A stretch of 35,620 nt of DNA from positions 1 through 35,620 of the IMG/VR virus record IMGVR_UViG_3300042907_000884; one strand, written 5' to 3'. This DNA is from a virus. Below are positions 29,265-35,620 of the stretch, in pieces; position 1 is the first letter of the stretch; every line of letters starts with the position of its first letter. The position numbers were made by a program, and so were the translations under genes. The notes below the pieces were generated by a model. It made no database searches and was not told the origin of the DNA. It was given only the letters and a program-made list of their open reading frames with translations.

Positions 29265-30466
29265 TGCGTCACCTTGCTTTCAACCATTGCGATCCGCTCG
29301 CCAATCCACCGCATCACCGGCACGGCCATTGAGTTGCCCAGCGCCCGGTATCGCGGCCCGTCTGCGGCGGGCTTCTTCCGGTACTCCACCAGCGTGTAAT
29401 CGTCTTGGAAGCCTTGCAGCCGCTCGCACTCGCGGGGAGTGAGGCGGCGGACGGCCATTGCCTGCTGCACGCCGCAGTAGCCTTGGCCTGGCTTTCCGCC
29501 ACCGCTCGCAAGGGCGTGGGGCGGATCAACGTAATCGACCTCTCCACGCTGGTTTTCGCGGAACGCCACCACCGTCGTCGCCCGCGTGTCTCCTTGGTCA
29601 AAGCAGCTCATCGTCGGGCTGACTTCGCCCGGCACCCACGACTCGTCGTCGGTGGTGCTTTGGGCTCGCTTGGATTTGGTAAAGGCTAAGATGCCGCCTT
29701 GCTGGCCTTTGTCACAGTTGAGCGTCCGGGCGTGGTCGATGCAGTGTTCGCTGTTGGCTTGGTCGCCACCTCTCCAGATCGGCCCTTCACCAAGGGCGTT
29801 GAGCGGCTGCCCGTTGTCTCCGACAAATGTGTATTGCTGTTCTTTTGCGCTTGCCCCGCCAGTGCTTGCGCTAAGCGCTCTGGCAACTGACGCCCCCGTC
29901 TTTCCGCGCGTCGGAGGATTCCCGAACACGCTTTCGCGCTCAAATAGTACCGCTGCGGCACGTCGCCAGTCTCCAAGGTGGCCGACAACGAACACACGAC
30001 GGCGACGCTGGGCGACTCCATGCCATTGAGCGTCAAGAACGCGGTAAGCGAACCCATACCCGAGTTCGCCCAACGCCCCGAGGAAGGTTCCAAAATCCCG
30101 TCCTTTGCCGCTACTGAGGACGCCCGGCACGTTTTCCCAAACGATCCATTTGGGCTGCATGACAGCAGCAAGCTGGACGAATCGGAGGGCCAGGTTGCCA
30201 CGCGGGTCGGCCAATCCGCCTCGAAGCCCGGCAACGCTGAATGATTGGCATGGGGTTCCTCCGACCAAAAGCTCAACTGGGCCGTAGCCATTCAGCATCT
30301 CCTCTGTGATCTTGGTCATGTCGCCGACGTTCACAAACCCGAACCGCTGCTCAACAACGGCGGCCGGAAACGGTTCGATCTCGCTCGTCCACCGGCACTC
30401 CCACCCCAGCGGCTGCCAGGCGACGTGAGCCGCACCGATGCCATCGCACACGCTTGCGTAGTTCAT
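29261..30466 (-). CDS. C5-cytosine DNA methyltransferase
   Basis: 401 aa. Motif I SVCDGIGAAHVAW (6-18), motif IV GGTPCQSFS with catalytic Cys73, motif VI VWENVPGVLS (ENV 111-113), motif VIII QRRRR (153-157), and C-terminal RYRALGNSMAVPVM (motif X) are all present in order. The region about 190-330 between VIII and IX/X is the target-recognition domain. It transfers methyl from SAM to C5 of cytosine in double-stranded DNA; in phages this often protects against host restriction. GGAGGTG precedes the ATG and it overlaps the LexA-type gene. An additional ORF is nested in its +1 frame. Confidence 0.93.
   Translation of the reverse strand: MNYASVCDGIGAAHVAWQPLGWECRWTSEIEPFPAAVVEQRFGFVNVGDMTKITEEMLNGYGPVELLVGGTPCQSFSVAGLRGGLADPRGNLALRFVQLAAVMQPKWIVWENVPGVLSSGKGRDFGTFLGALGELGYGFAYRVLDAQWHGVAQRRRRVFVVGHLGDWRRAAAVLFERESVFGNPPTRGKTGASVARALSASTGGASAKEQQYTFVGDNGQPLNALGEGPIWRGGDQANSEHCIDHARTLNCDKGQQGGILAFTKSKRAQSTTDDESWVPGEVSPTMSCFDQGDTRATTVVAFRENQRGEVDYVDPPHALASGGGKPGQGYCGVQQAMAVRRLTPRECERLQGFQDDYTLVEYRKKPAADGPRYRALGNSMAVPVMRWIGERIAMVESKVTQ
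29686..30291 (-). CDS. 201-codon ORF nested in the +1 frame of the cytosine methyltransferase
   Basis: The frame starts at ATG 30291 inside codon 59 of the methyltransferase and ends at 29686. GAGGAG stands 7 bases before this ATG, a strong ribosome-binding site for an internal start. The protein has a plausible N-terminus (MATAQLSFWSEEPHANHSAL) and conserved-looking central parts (WANSGMGSLTAFLTLNGMES, TLETGDVPQRYYLSAKACSG, ILRRAERRGRQLPERLAQAL). I recall highly similar hypothetical proteins from other phages, always in this overlap, but cannot check. After about residue 150 it is Ser/Thr-rich and less convincing. Either a real overlapping gene or a by-product of conserved methyltransferase sequence. 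Confidence 0.45.
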   Translation of the reverse strand: MATAQLSFWSEEPHANHSALPGFEADWPTRVATWPSDSSSLLLSCSPNGSFGKTCRASSVAAKDGILEPSSGRWANSGMGSLTAFLTLNGMESPSVAVVCSLSATLETGDVPQRYYLSAKACSGILRRAERRGRQLPERLAQALAGQAQKNSNTHLSETTGSRSTPLVKGRSGEVATKPTANTASTTPGRSTVTKASKAAS

Positions 30467-30690
30467 TCTCGCACCTCCACCACCCGAACCGTCCTGGCCC
30501 GCCCCTCGTCCCACGTCACCCTCCCGTCGCGACGCAGCCGCCACAACTTTTGCTGAACGTCGGAATGGATCGACCCGATGACCGCAGCGATCTCCCGCAT
30601 GGTCGGCGGATAGCCGCGCTCCGCGGTCAGGTCGACGATCGCGTCGATGACAGCGAGCTGCTTCGGGGTGGTGGTGGTGGCGGTCGTCAT
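30463..30690 (-). CDS. LexA-type winged-helix protein
   Basis: 75 aa. The segment TPKQLAVIDAIVDLTAERGY, followed by PPTMREIAAVIGSIHSDVQQ and KLWRLRRDGRVTW, matches the LexA N-terminal DNA-binding domain almost throughout (Gly-Tyr-Pro-Pro-Thr and the recognition helix). There is no peptidase domain. ATGA overlap at both ends: with the replication-like gene before it and the methyltransferase after it. A small regulator of phage or host genes, possibly acting on LexA-type operators (inference). Confidence 0.78.
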   Translation of the reverse strand: MTTATTTTPKQLAVIDAIVDLTAERGYPPTMREIAAVIGSIHSDVQQKLWRLRRDGRVTWDEGRARTVRVVEVRE

Positions 30691-31547
30691 GCGGGGCCTC
30701 CGGCGGTTGCGCGTTGCTTGTCGATCGTGGCTTGGAGTCTTGCGGCGTCGTCGCCGCTCCACCCGACGGCCCGGGGCCGCTCGTCGGTCGCAGGGGCACC
30801 CTTGGGGGTCTTCGGGGCGTCGTACTGCCCGCCCAGCACCTTGGTCACGAACCCTTCAGCCGTGAACTGGTGGAGCGTCACCGGGCTATCGAAATACCGG
30901 CAGCCGGCCAGCCGGGGGATCGCCTCCAGGGCGGCGGCCAGCCACCCGTCCTGGACGATGACCTTCGGGGCGTGATCCGGTGGGCGGGGAGACTTCCAGG
31001 TGCTACGGCGGGTCGCCGGTCCTGCCCCGGTGTTCCATGCCGCCCGAAGGGCTTCCCATGCCTCTCCTGGCGAAGCCTCACGCGGAGGAGGAGGAATTGT
31101 CCTCTCTCTCCTCTCCTCTCCTCTGCGACGATCGGGCGTCGGACCTTCCGACGCACCGGCGTCGGAAGCCCCGTTTGGGCGTTTTCGCCCGGGATTTCGG
31201 TCCTCGTGGGCCCGTGAACGGTCGGATTGCTGCATTCTCGACTTGGCACACTGGCTGAACCGCCGATCCCATCCGGGGACGGCCACGGTTCCACCAGCCT
31301 CGTCGATATGAAGCCACCCGACTGCCGCCACGGCAAGCCAGAAGGACTCGTCTGCCCCGCACGTTCGCACCAGCCGCGGTAGGGTCATGCGGGCCGACCC
31401 GTCGGTGCAGTGAAGCGACGCCCACCCCCACAACTTCCAGAGACGGAAGCAGACGACCTCGACCGGTTGCCCGGTCGTGTCGATCAGCTCCTGCACCTCC
31501 GGCTTGAGGTCGAGGGCGAGGTCAACTGCTAGCCATTCACCGGCCAT
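30687..31547 (-). CDS. Replication-protein-like gene (phage O/DnaD-type layout)
   Basis: 286 aa from ATG 31547, with GGGAG 7 bases upstream. The N-terminal about 90 residues (EVVCFRLWKLWGWASLHCTD, LAVAAVGWLHIDEAGGTVAV) resemble the winged-helix start of phage replisome-organiser proteins. A basic/acidic linker with NGASDAG and RRGEERRERTIPPPPREASP follows. The C-terminal part (KVIVQDGWLAAALEAIPRLA, CRYFDSPVTLHQFTAEGFVT) is compact. It could recruit helicase or primase to the phage origin. The assignment rests on layout and place among replication genes, not on a clear motif. Confidence 0.6.
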   Translation of the reverse strand: MAGEWLAVDLALDLKPEVQELIDTTGQPVEVVCFRLWKLWGWASLHCTDGSARMTLPRLVRTCGADESFWLAVAAVGWLHIDEAGGTVAVPGWDRRFSQCAKSRMQQSDRSRAHEDRNPGRKRPNGASDAGASEGPTPDRRRGEERRERTIPPPPREASPGEAWEALRAAWNTGAGPATRRSTWKSPRPPDHAPKVIVQDGWLAAALEAIPRLAGCRYFDSPVTLHQFTAEGFVTKVLGGQYDAPKTPKGAPATDERPRAVGWSGDDAARLQATIDKQRATAGGPA

Positions 31548-31998
31548 AGGTGGACTCCCATTTCCATGCCATGTGCCTGTCTGCCTTGCACACTGGCAGG
31601 AGGAATCCACGCCCGGTGTGCGTCCTATTTTCGGCCTCGCGGCAGTTGCCCTGTTCGTGGATATTGCGAAGCGTCTGTGTCGCAAACACCCAGAACGTCG
31701 AGTAGTCGCCTATGGCAAGTAGCCACGGATTCGTGGCGTGATAAATCCCTGACGGAATCATCTGCTCGTTGACGTTCGCCCTCTCCATGATTTCAACGAA
31801 CAGGTTTCCGGTATTTCGGAACTCCCTGTCGAACTTGACCTCGACGCCAGTCATGCTCTCGCCGTGGGCGACTTGGTATTGCCGGCTTCTGTAGCCTCCA
31901 GCAACTAGTTTTCGCTCGTGGAGCATCGTGTCGAACACGAAGTCCTCAAACTCCTTCGCATCTTCGAGGTTCGACCTGTAGTTATCGTGCAGCGGCAT
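31537..31998 (-). CDS. Possible PD-(D/E)XK nuclease-fold protein
   Basis: 153 aa from ATG 31998 with GGGGGA upstream (17-base overlap with the MT-A70 gene). The segment TGVEVKFDREFRNTGNLFVE (about 53-72) shows an E-x-K pair after a strand, as in PD-(D/E)XK nucleases, with EFEDFVFDTMLHERKLV before it as the helix that usually carries the first Glu. A metal-dependent DNA cutter, such as a phage nicking enzyme or nuclease, is plausible. Activity is not proven and the first Asp is not identified with certainty. Confidence 0.5.
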   Translation of the reverse strand: MPLHDNYRSNLEDAKEFEDFVFDTMLHERKLVAGGYRSRQYQVAHGESMTGVEVKFDREFRNTGNLFVEIMERANVNEQMIPSGIYHATNPWLLAIGDYSTFWVFATQTLRNIHEQGNCREAENRTHTGRGFLLPVCKADRHMAWKWESTYGR

Positions 31999-32935
31999 CG
32001 ACTTGGTTCCCCCATGACTGCCACCCGTCGCGAGACCGCCTCGCAAACAGTTCGACGTGCGTTTCGTCACCAAGCGGATAGAGCCGCTCAATCAGTTCGT
32101 AAAAGCGGTCCGGCTTCCGAGAGTGCTTCGTCCGCTTCTCGGAGATCACGCTGGGGTCTAGCGTGTCGACTGACGGGACAAACGAGCCGCGCGTCGCCAC
32201 CAAGAGCAGTTCGTGACGAACGTCGTTGTAGTGGCCGTTGAATCCCTTCAGTTTGTCCCACACGAACTGGGCCTTGTAGGTGAAGCCCCACGCCTCAACC
32301 ACGCGAACGGCCTCGACCAAGAGTGGAGCGGTTGCCCACAGGAAGAGAACGGAATCGGTCGCGGCCATCCCGCGGACCGGCAGGCCGCAGATCGCGTCGA
32401 TTGACATGGTCGGGTACTGCGACTCGGCCGAGCCTGACTGCTCGTCGTTTGTCCGCTTGTCTCCGTACTCCCACGGAGGGTCGGCGTAGATCACGCGGTA
32501 GACGCCTTCCGGCAGCGGAGGTGCGGCTGCCGCCTTGATCTCGCGAACCCGCTCGCGGAGCTGCTTGACGGTGGCATCCTCGGCTTCAGCCCACGCGAGC
32601 AACTCGGCCGCGTCATCGCGGCCAGCCACCGACTCGTGATGGCCGTAGGTCAAATGGTCTTGACGACAAGACCTTTCGATCGCACGGTCGACCCACGCCG
32701 CCTGCTTCGCCGTCTGATATGCAATCCCAAAAAGCTCGCAGGCCTGGTCATGCTTGCCACGCTCAATGTAGCCCTCCTGGTCGCCAGCGTTCAGCCAAGC
32801 GCCGATGGCCCACATCCGCCCCTTCTCGGCTCGCGCTATCGTCCTGCCCACCTCCTCCCACAGTTCTCGCGTCCACCCGTCGTGAACGACTAGCCCTGTC
32901 TCCGTTATCTCGTAGCCTTTTTGACGCTCGCTCAC
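31982..32935 (-). CDS. MT-A70-family adenine methyltransferase with ParB-like N-terminus
   Basis: 317 aa from GTG 32935, chosen because GGAGGT lies 5 bases upstream and the start overlaps the preceding stop as GTGA. The C-terminal half holds the DPPW motif (152-155, VIYADPPWEYGDK), TDSVLFLWATAPLLVEAVRV and the closing KPDRFYELIERLYP...HVELFAR that defines the MT-A70 group. It methylates N6 of adenine in DNA using SAM. The N-terminal about 140 residues are helical and contain LTYGHHESVAG...LLAWAEAEDATVKQLRERVR, the pattern found in ParB/KorB-type regions, which could give sequence-specific DNA binding. With the C5 enzyme it gives the phage two kinds of base methylation. Confidence 0.9.
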   Translation of the reverse strand: MSERQKGYEITETGLVVHDGWTRELWEEVGRTIARAEKGRMWAIGAWLNAGDQEGYIERGKHDQACELFGIAYQTAKQAAWVDRAIERSCRQDHLTYGHHESVAGRDDAAELLAWAEAEDATVKQLRERVREIKAAAAPPLPEGVYRVIYADPPWEYGDKRTNDEQSGSAESQYPTMSIDAICGLPVRGMAATDSVLFLWATAPLLVEAVRVVEAWGFTYKAQFVWDKLKGFNGHYNDVRHELLLVATRGSFVPSVDTLDPSVISEKRTKHSRKPDRFYELIERLYPLGDETHVELFARRSRDGWQSWGNQVDAAAR

Positions 32936-33282
32936 GTCGCACCTCCAGTTGATTTCCAAAGCCGTGCCCCCGCCGTCCCGTGACCCTTACGCCGGGCCGC
33001 GAACCCGACAGACACGATCTTGTTTTGCTTTGCCAGCCCAGCGAAAACGCTGCCGAACGCCCGTGCGTCGTGCGGCACCAGGCCCAGACGCTGGCAATGA
33101 TCCACCAGCTCCTCGCCGGTCATGGCACGCCCGCTCCTCGTGAGGGCCTCAAGGATCGCCGCACGGGCCGCGCCGGTGTCGAACGCCGCCACCCGCACCG
33201 CCTTCGCCGTGCAGGCCGCCGCGGGCTGCGAGAACAGCGGGAGTGCCGAGATCGCGTCGTCGCTAGACCATGACGCAGTCAT
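32932..33282 (-). CDS. Small winged-helix-like protein
   Basis: 116 aa from ATG 33282 (ATGA overlap with the previous gene). After a polar N-terminus the segment AARAAILEALTRSGRAMTGE, ELVDHCQRLGLVPHDARAFG and VFAGLAKQNKIVSVGFAARR reads as a winged helix: three helices then a wing. The C-terminal KGHGTAGARLW is a basic tail. Likely a DNA-binding regulator or replication accessory protein; no family recognised. Confidence 0.65.
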   Translation of the reverse strand: MTASWSSDDAISALPLFSQPAAACTAKAVRVAAFDTGAARAAILEALTRSGRAMTGEELVDHCQRLGLVPHDARAFGSVFAGLAKQNKIVSVGFAARRKGHGTAGARLWKSTGGAT

Positions 33283-33413
33283 GCCACCACCCCGCCGCGG
33301 CCCTCGACCGCATCCGCGATCAGATCGACGGTCACGTCCGCCGACTGGTCGCCGGACTCCCATGCCGCGACGATCTGCTTCACCACCGCGATCACGACAA
33401 CGTCATTTGCCAT
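33279..33413 (-). CDS. Small hypothetical protein
   Basis: 44 aa from ATG 33413, chosen because GGAGG is 7 bases upstream. Contains MANDVVVIAVVKQIVAAWES then DVTVDLIADAVEGRGGVVA. Short, mostly hydrophobic/acidic; no function assigned. Confidence 0.6.
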   Translation of the reverse strand: MANDVVVIAVVKQIVAAWESGDQSADVTVDLIADAVEGRGGVVA

Positions 33414-33549
33414 TTGCAGACCTCCATGCCTCAAAACAATCACTCGTGTACGCACCCATCCGTAGGTTGTGCCGCGTGACGTGCGGCGGCCGGTCGGAGT
33501 CACTGGTCAACTGGCGGGAAGATTCGCCACCCAGCCCCCGGCTGCGGAG
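33414..33549. other. 136-base gap
   Basis: No gene. The minus strand has a TTGACC near 33505 but no matching -10 box. It contains the ribosome-binding site of the gene at 33279. I see no hairpin of more than a few bases. Confidence 0.2.
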
Positions 33550-33849
33550 TTATGTCGCGACCACCGCTTGCGCTCTCCCCGCAGCCGATGAAGAGGCAGC
33601 CGCTTGGTTACCGGCTGGGAGCGGCCGGAGTTTCGCGAGAACGTCCTGGAGGTTGGCTATCTGCTTCTGAACCTTGATTGCCGCTGCCTGGTCCGCGGCA
33701 TCCGCGGTCGGGCAGAAGCGATCCGCCAACTCGAGGTCGGTGAGGTGCGTTCTTTTGACATAGGTCAAGTTGCCGACGACCACGGTTTCGCCGCTGAATC
33801 GGTAGATTTCGCCGTTGGGGAAGACGTGGGTTTGGTACAGGGTTGCCAT
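33550..33849 (-). CDS. Small hypothetical protein of the replication region
   Basis: 99 aa, AAGGA 8 bases before the ATG. Start LYQTHVFPNGEIYRFSGETV followed by VVGNLTYVKRTHLTDLELAD is beta-rich; the middle is a coil (AIKVQKQIANLQDVLAKLRP) and the last 25 residues are Ala/Ser-rich. No family recognised. It follows the ssDNA-binding gene and could be an accessory to it. Confidence 0.65.
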   Translation of the reverse strand: MATLYQTHVFPNGEIYRFSGETVVVGNLTYVKRTHLTDLELADRFCPTADAADQAAAIKVQKQIANLQDVLAKLRPLPAGNQAAASSSAAGRAQAVVAT

Positions 33850-33875
33850 GATGGTTTTCCTTTTTCTGGAATGGA

Positions 33876-34364
33876 CTAAAACGGGATGTCGTCGCCGCTG
33901 GCACCGGTCGCCGCGTCGGCCTTCTGCGTGGCGGTGCGGTTGGCTCGAGGAGCCGCTTCTGGCTTATGTGCAGCCGCCACGGTTCCGGTCGCCGGCATGA
34001 AGCCGTTGACGTAGACCCGCTGGTTGCCGTCTTGGTCCAGCACCGGTTCGCCATCCTTGACCGCCCGCTTGGAGGAGATCGCGACGACCTGGCCGGCGAT
34101 CGAGTCGTCGATCTCCGAATCCCACGCCCGGCCCAGGGCCGCGTTGAGATCCATGACCGTCCGCTGGTCGCGCTTGTTGTCAGGGGAAAGCCACTTCTCG
34201 ACCTGGTCGTAGGAGTCGTTCACGTCGCGGAGGACGAGGACGGCAAACTCCTGGCCGGTCTTCTTGCTCGTCACGCTCTTGACCTTGACGATCTCCACGT
34301 CGTGCTCGCCGTCGGGCATCGTGCTGGCTGCAAAATCCTCGTCGTTGAACTTGTCGAACTTCAC
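33876..34364 (-). CDS. ssDNA-binding-like protein with SSB-type C-terminal tip
   Basis: 162 aa. GTG start overlaps the preceding stop as GTGA, with AGAGGTG just upstream. The N-terminal about 110 residues are strand-rich (GEHDVEIVKVKSVTSKKTGQ then EFAVLVLRDVNDSYDQVEKW), consistent with the OB-fold-like phage DUF669 type. A basic/Ala-rich linker leads to the end GASGDDIPF, which matches the conserved acidic-hydrophobic SSB C-terminal tip (D-D-I-P-F) that recruits SSB partners. It sits one gene below the RecA/Sak4-type ATPase, the usual place in phage recombination modules. ssDNA binding itself is inferred. Confidence 0.75.
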   Translation of the reverse strand: MKFDKFNDEDFAASTMPDGEHDVEIVKVKSVTSKKTGQEFAVLVLRDVNDSYDQVEKWLSPDNKRDQRTVMDLNAALGRAWDSEIDDSIAGQVVAISSKRAVKDGEPVLDQDGNQRVYVNGFMPATGTVAAAHKPEAAPRANRTATQKADAATGASGDDIPF

Positions 34365-34558
34365 GTCGTCACCTCTGGGTTGTAGGGCTTGGTACTGATC
34401 TTCACGATTCGATCGGCGTCGCCGACGAGGGCGTCGTCGATGATTGACTTGGCACGGTTGAAACTCACCGCACCACGCTTGAACGCGGTGGCGGTGTCCT
34501 CGACGATCTGCATGGCCGCCGCATGGCGGGCCTCCTCGTCACGTTCGACCTGGTTCAT
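34361..34558 (-). CDS. Small helical hypothetical protein
   Basis: 65 aa. GAGGAGG lies about 7 bases before the ATG, which overlaps the ATPase stop as ATGA. Helical and charged (NQVERDEEARHAAAMQIVED then AFKRGAVSFNRAKSIIDDAL). No family recognised. Being locked between the ATPase and SSB-like genes suggests a partner of the recombination machinery. Confidence 0.6.
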   Translation of the reverse strand: MNQVERDEEARHAAAMQIVEDTATAFKRGAVSFNRAKSIIDDALVGDADRIVKISTKPYNPEVTT

Positions 34559-35472
34559 GCGGGAACCTCCTCTGGGGTGATTGCGTCCGCCCGTTCATTG
34601 AGCAGGTCGCAGAGCGTGTTCGCCTGCTCCTGGGTCAGCTTCCCGCTGCCGAGGGCCACGTTGACCGCAACCTGGAGCGTGCCGATCTCCTCGTTCGTCT
34701 CGGCCTCCGCGATCCGGTCCCGCCAGCCCTTGGGCTTCGGCGTCGAGGTCGGGGCCGGAACGTCCGCGAACAGCGGGGCGAGGCCCTCAATGCCCATGCC
34801 AATCTCGGCGGGAAGCCCGTATCGGTTTTTGGCGTCCCATGCCGCTGACCGCTCGCAAAACAGCCGACGCTCCTTGCCGCCGCGACCGCGGAGCTTGCCG
34901 TCGTCGCCCTCCACTACCCGCGTCTTGAAGTTGGCAAAGAGAACTGCGTCCGCCCACTCAAGGAGCTTGGGGGCGACCTTGGGCCGCATCTTGAGTTCGT
35001 AGCGGTCGTAGGCTTCCTCCAGGTCTGGCGGCGAAACTCGCTTTACCACACTGTGAGCCACGAACACGACGTGGATGCCACGCTCAACGAGAGCACTGCA
35101 GTCAGCGAGCATGGCGGAAAAGTTCTTGGCGATCAGCACACCGCCGTGGCCGTAGGGGAGGTCGTCCGGGTGCCGCTGCTTCTCGTCCTTGCTGGCGAGG
35201 TAGAGGCACAGAAGTTCCTCGGCCCAGTCGCCGGAATCCACGATGATCGACTGGTAGCCCATCGGGTCTCTGGCGAGATCAATCAGCGTGCCCTTCAGGG
35301 CCATCCAGTTGTCGATCTGCACGCGGTGGCAGTCAATCATCCGAGACCCCTTCTCGGTGTCGAGAATCAACGGATTAGGAAACGATGCCGCCAGCGTTGT
35401 CTTTCCAACGCCTGCCGGCCCGTGAATCACGCACTTCGCCGCCGCTCGTTGAATGCCCTTCGTGATCTTCAT
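34555..35472 (-). CDS. RecA/Sak4-type AAA ATPase (AAA_24-like) of phage recombination
   Basis: 305 aa from ATG 35472; the ribosome-binding site is GAGGGAG and the ATG overlaps the gene before it. Walker A is HGPAGVGKTTLAASF (Lys24 in GKT), Walker B YQSIIVDSGDW (76-83). The order and the segment AHSVVKRVSPPDLEEAYDRY match the phage nucleotide-binding AAA_24/Sak4 group, RecA-like ATPases that work with SSB in single-strand annealing or strand exchange. The C-terminal 60 residues (TSTPKPKGWRDRIAEAETNE) are an additional tail that could bind partners. The SSB-like protein follows one small gene below. Confidence 0.88.
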   Translation of the reverse strand: MKITKGIQRAAAKCVIHGPAGVGKTTLAASFPNPLILDTEKGSRMIDCHRVQIDNWMALKGTLIDLARDPMGYQSIIVDSGDWAEELLCLYLASKDEKQRHPDDLPYGHGGVLIAKNFSAMLADCSALVERGIHVVFVAHSVVKRVSPPDLEEAYDRYELKMRPKVAPKLLEWADAVLFANFKTRVVEGDDGKLRGRGGKERRLFCERSAAWDAKNRYGLPAEIGMGIEGLAPLFADVPAPTSTPKPKGWRDRIAEAETNEEIGTLQVAVNVALGSGKLTQEQANTLCDLLNERADAITPEEVPA

Positions 35473-35620
35473 GTCTTGACTCCCTCTTTGTGCGCCCACT
35501 CTTCCAACTGCCTCACGGCCGTGCGGACCATCCGCACGTCACCGTCAAAACTCCTGCTATAGCCCTCGACCGCACTGACACTCGTGAGCATCAATCGTGC
35601 GGCCCGGAGCAACTTCAACG
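35469..35620 (-). CDS. Partial gene at the right edge, C-terminal end only
   Basis: The frame is open from the window edge to a TGA at 35469 that overlaps the ATPase start (ATGA). About 49 residues are visible: LKLLRAARLMLTSVSAVEGY, then SRSFDGDVRMVRTAVRQLEE and WAHKEGVKT. The end is helical and charged. Too little to assign; likely a small protein of the same operon. Confidence 0.6.
   Translation of the reverse strand, partial: LKLLRAARLMLTSVSAVEGYSRSFDGDVRMVRTAVRQLEEWAHKEGVKT

Noticed and set aside
1-35620. tRNA genes, rRNA genes, CRISPR arrays, insertion sequences, integrase or attachment sites
   Set aside because: None seen by reading: no cloverleaf-type sequence, no regularly spaced repeats, no transposase or integrase motifs, and no long terminal repeats at the window edges.

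Overview
The window is a single, densely packed block of bacteriophage (or prophage) DNA of high GC content. Every convincing gene lies on the minus strand, so transcription runs from coordinate 35620 down to 1. Neighbouring genes mostly join through ATGA, GTGA or TGATG overlaps, which is typical of phage operons. I see no integrase, repressor, tRNA, rRNA, CRISPR array or insertion sequence. Both ends cut through genes, so the phage continues on each side. The host is inferred, not proven. Small secreted Cys-rich proteins, a CHG-motif secreted peptide, a papain-type protease, LamG-like proteins and the GC content together suggest a planctomycete or similar lineage.

Layout in transcription order. 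(1) 35620-30463, recombination, replication and modification: a RecA/Sak4-type ATPase, an OB-fold-like ssDNA-binding protein with an SSB-type acidic tip, small unknowns, two small winged-helix proteins, an MT-A70 adenine methyltransferase with a ParB-like N-terminus, a possible PD-(D/E)XK nuclease and a replication-protein-like gene. (2) 30466-27923: a C5-cytosine methyltransferase with a 201-codon ORF nested in its +1 frame, a RuvC-like resolvase and a PAPS-reductase-like PP-loop protein. (3) 27902-23956: terminase large subunit, then a run of small genes (two with signal peptides, one membrane protein, several unknowns). (4) 23886-16041, head: gpW-like connector, lambda-type portal with an extra C-terminal domain, a fused prohead protease/major capsid protein, a DUF2190-like protein bracketed by two strong hairpins, a head-tail adaptor fused to two FN3 domains, and a large LamG-like protein.

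(5) 15963-13302: a three-gene sugar cassette (five-bladed propeller protein, SAM methyltransferase, GT2 glycosyltransferase) inserted between head and tail genes. (6) 13294-5100, tail: terminator-like and HK97-gp10-like proteins, two tube-like proteins, overlapping tail-assembly chaperones, a TP901-type tape measure of 632 aa (about 95 nm of tail by the usual 0.15 nm per residue rule), and several tail-tip or fibre proteins. No sheath gene is present, so a siphovirus is likely. (7) 5128-2476: a zinc-ribbon protein, a small HTH protein, a calcineurin-type phosphoesterase and a DUF6378/MazG-like protein. (8) 2476-1: a fibre-like protein, two membrane proteins and a membrane-anchored papain-family cysteine protease truncated by the window edge. 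Module 8 occupies the position of a lysis cassette.

The least expected items are the papain-type protease in the lysis position, the nested ORF with its own strong ribosome-binding site inside the cytosine methyltransferase, the sugar cassette, and an 18-base TTGAC-containing motif repeated in front of two distant operons.
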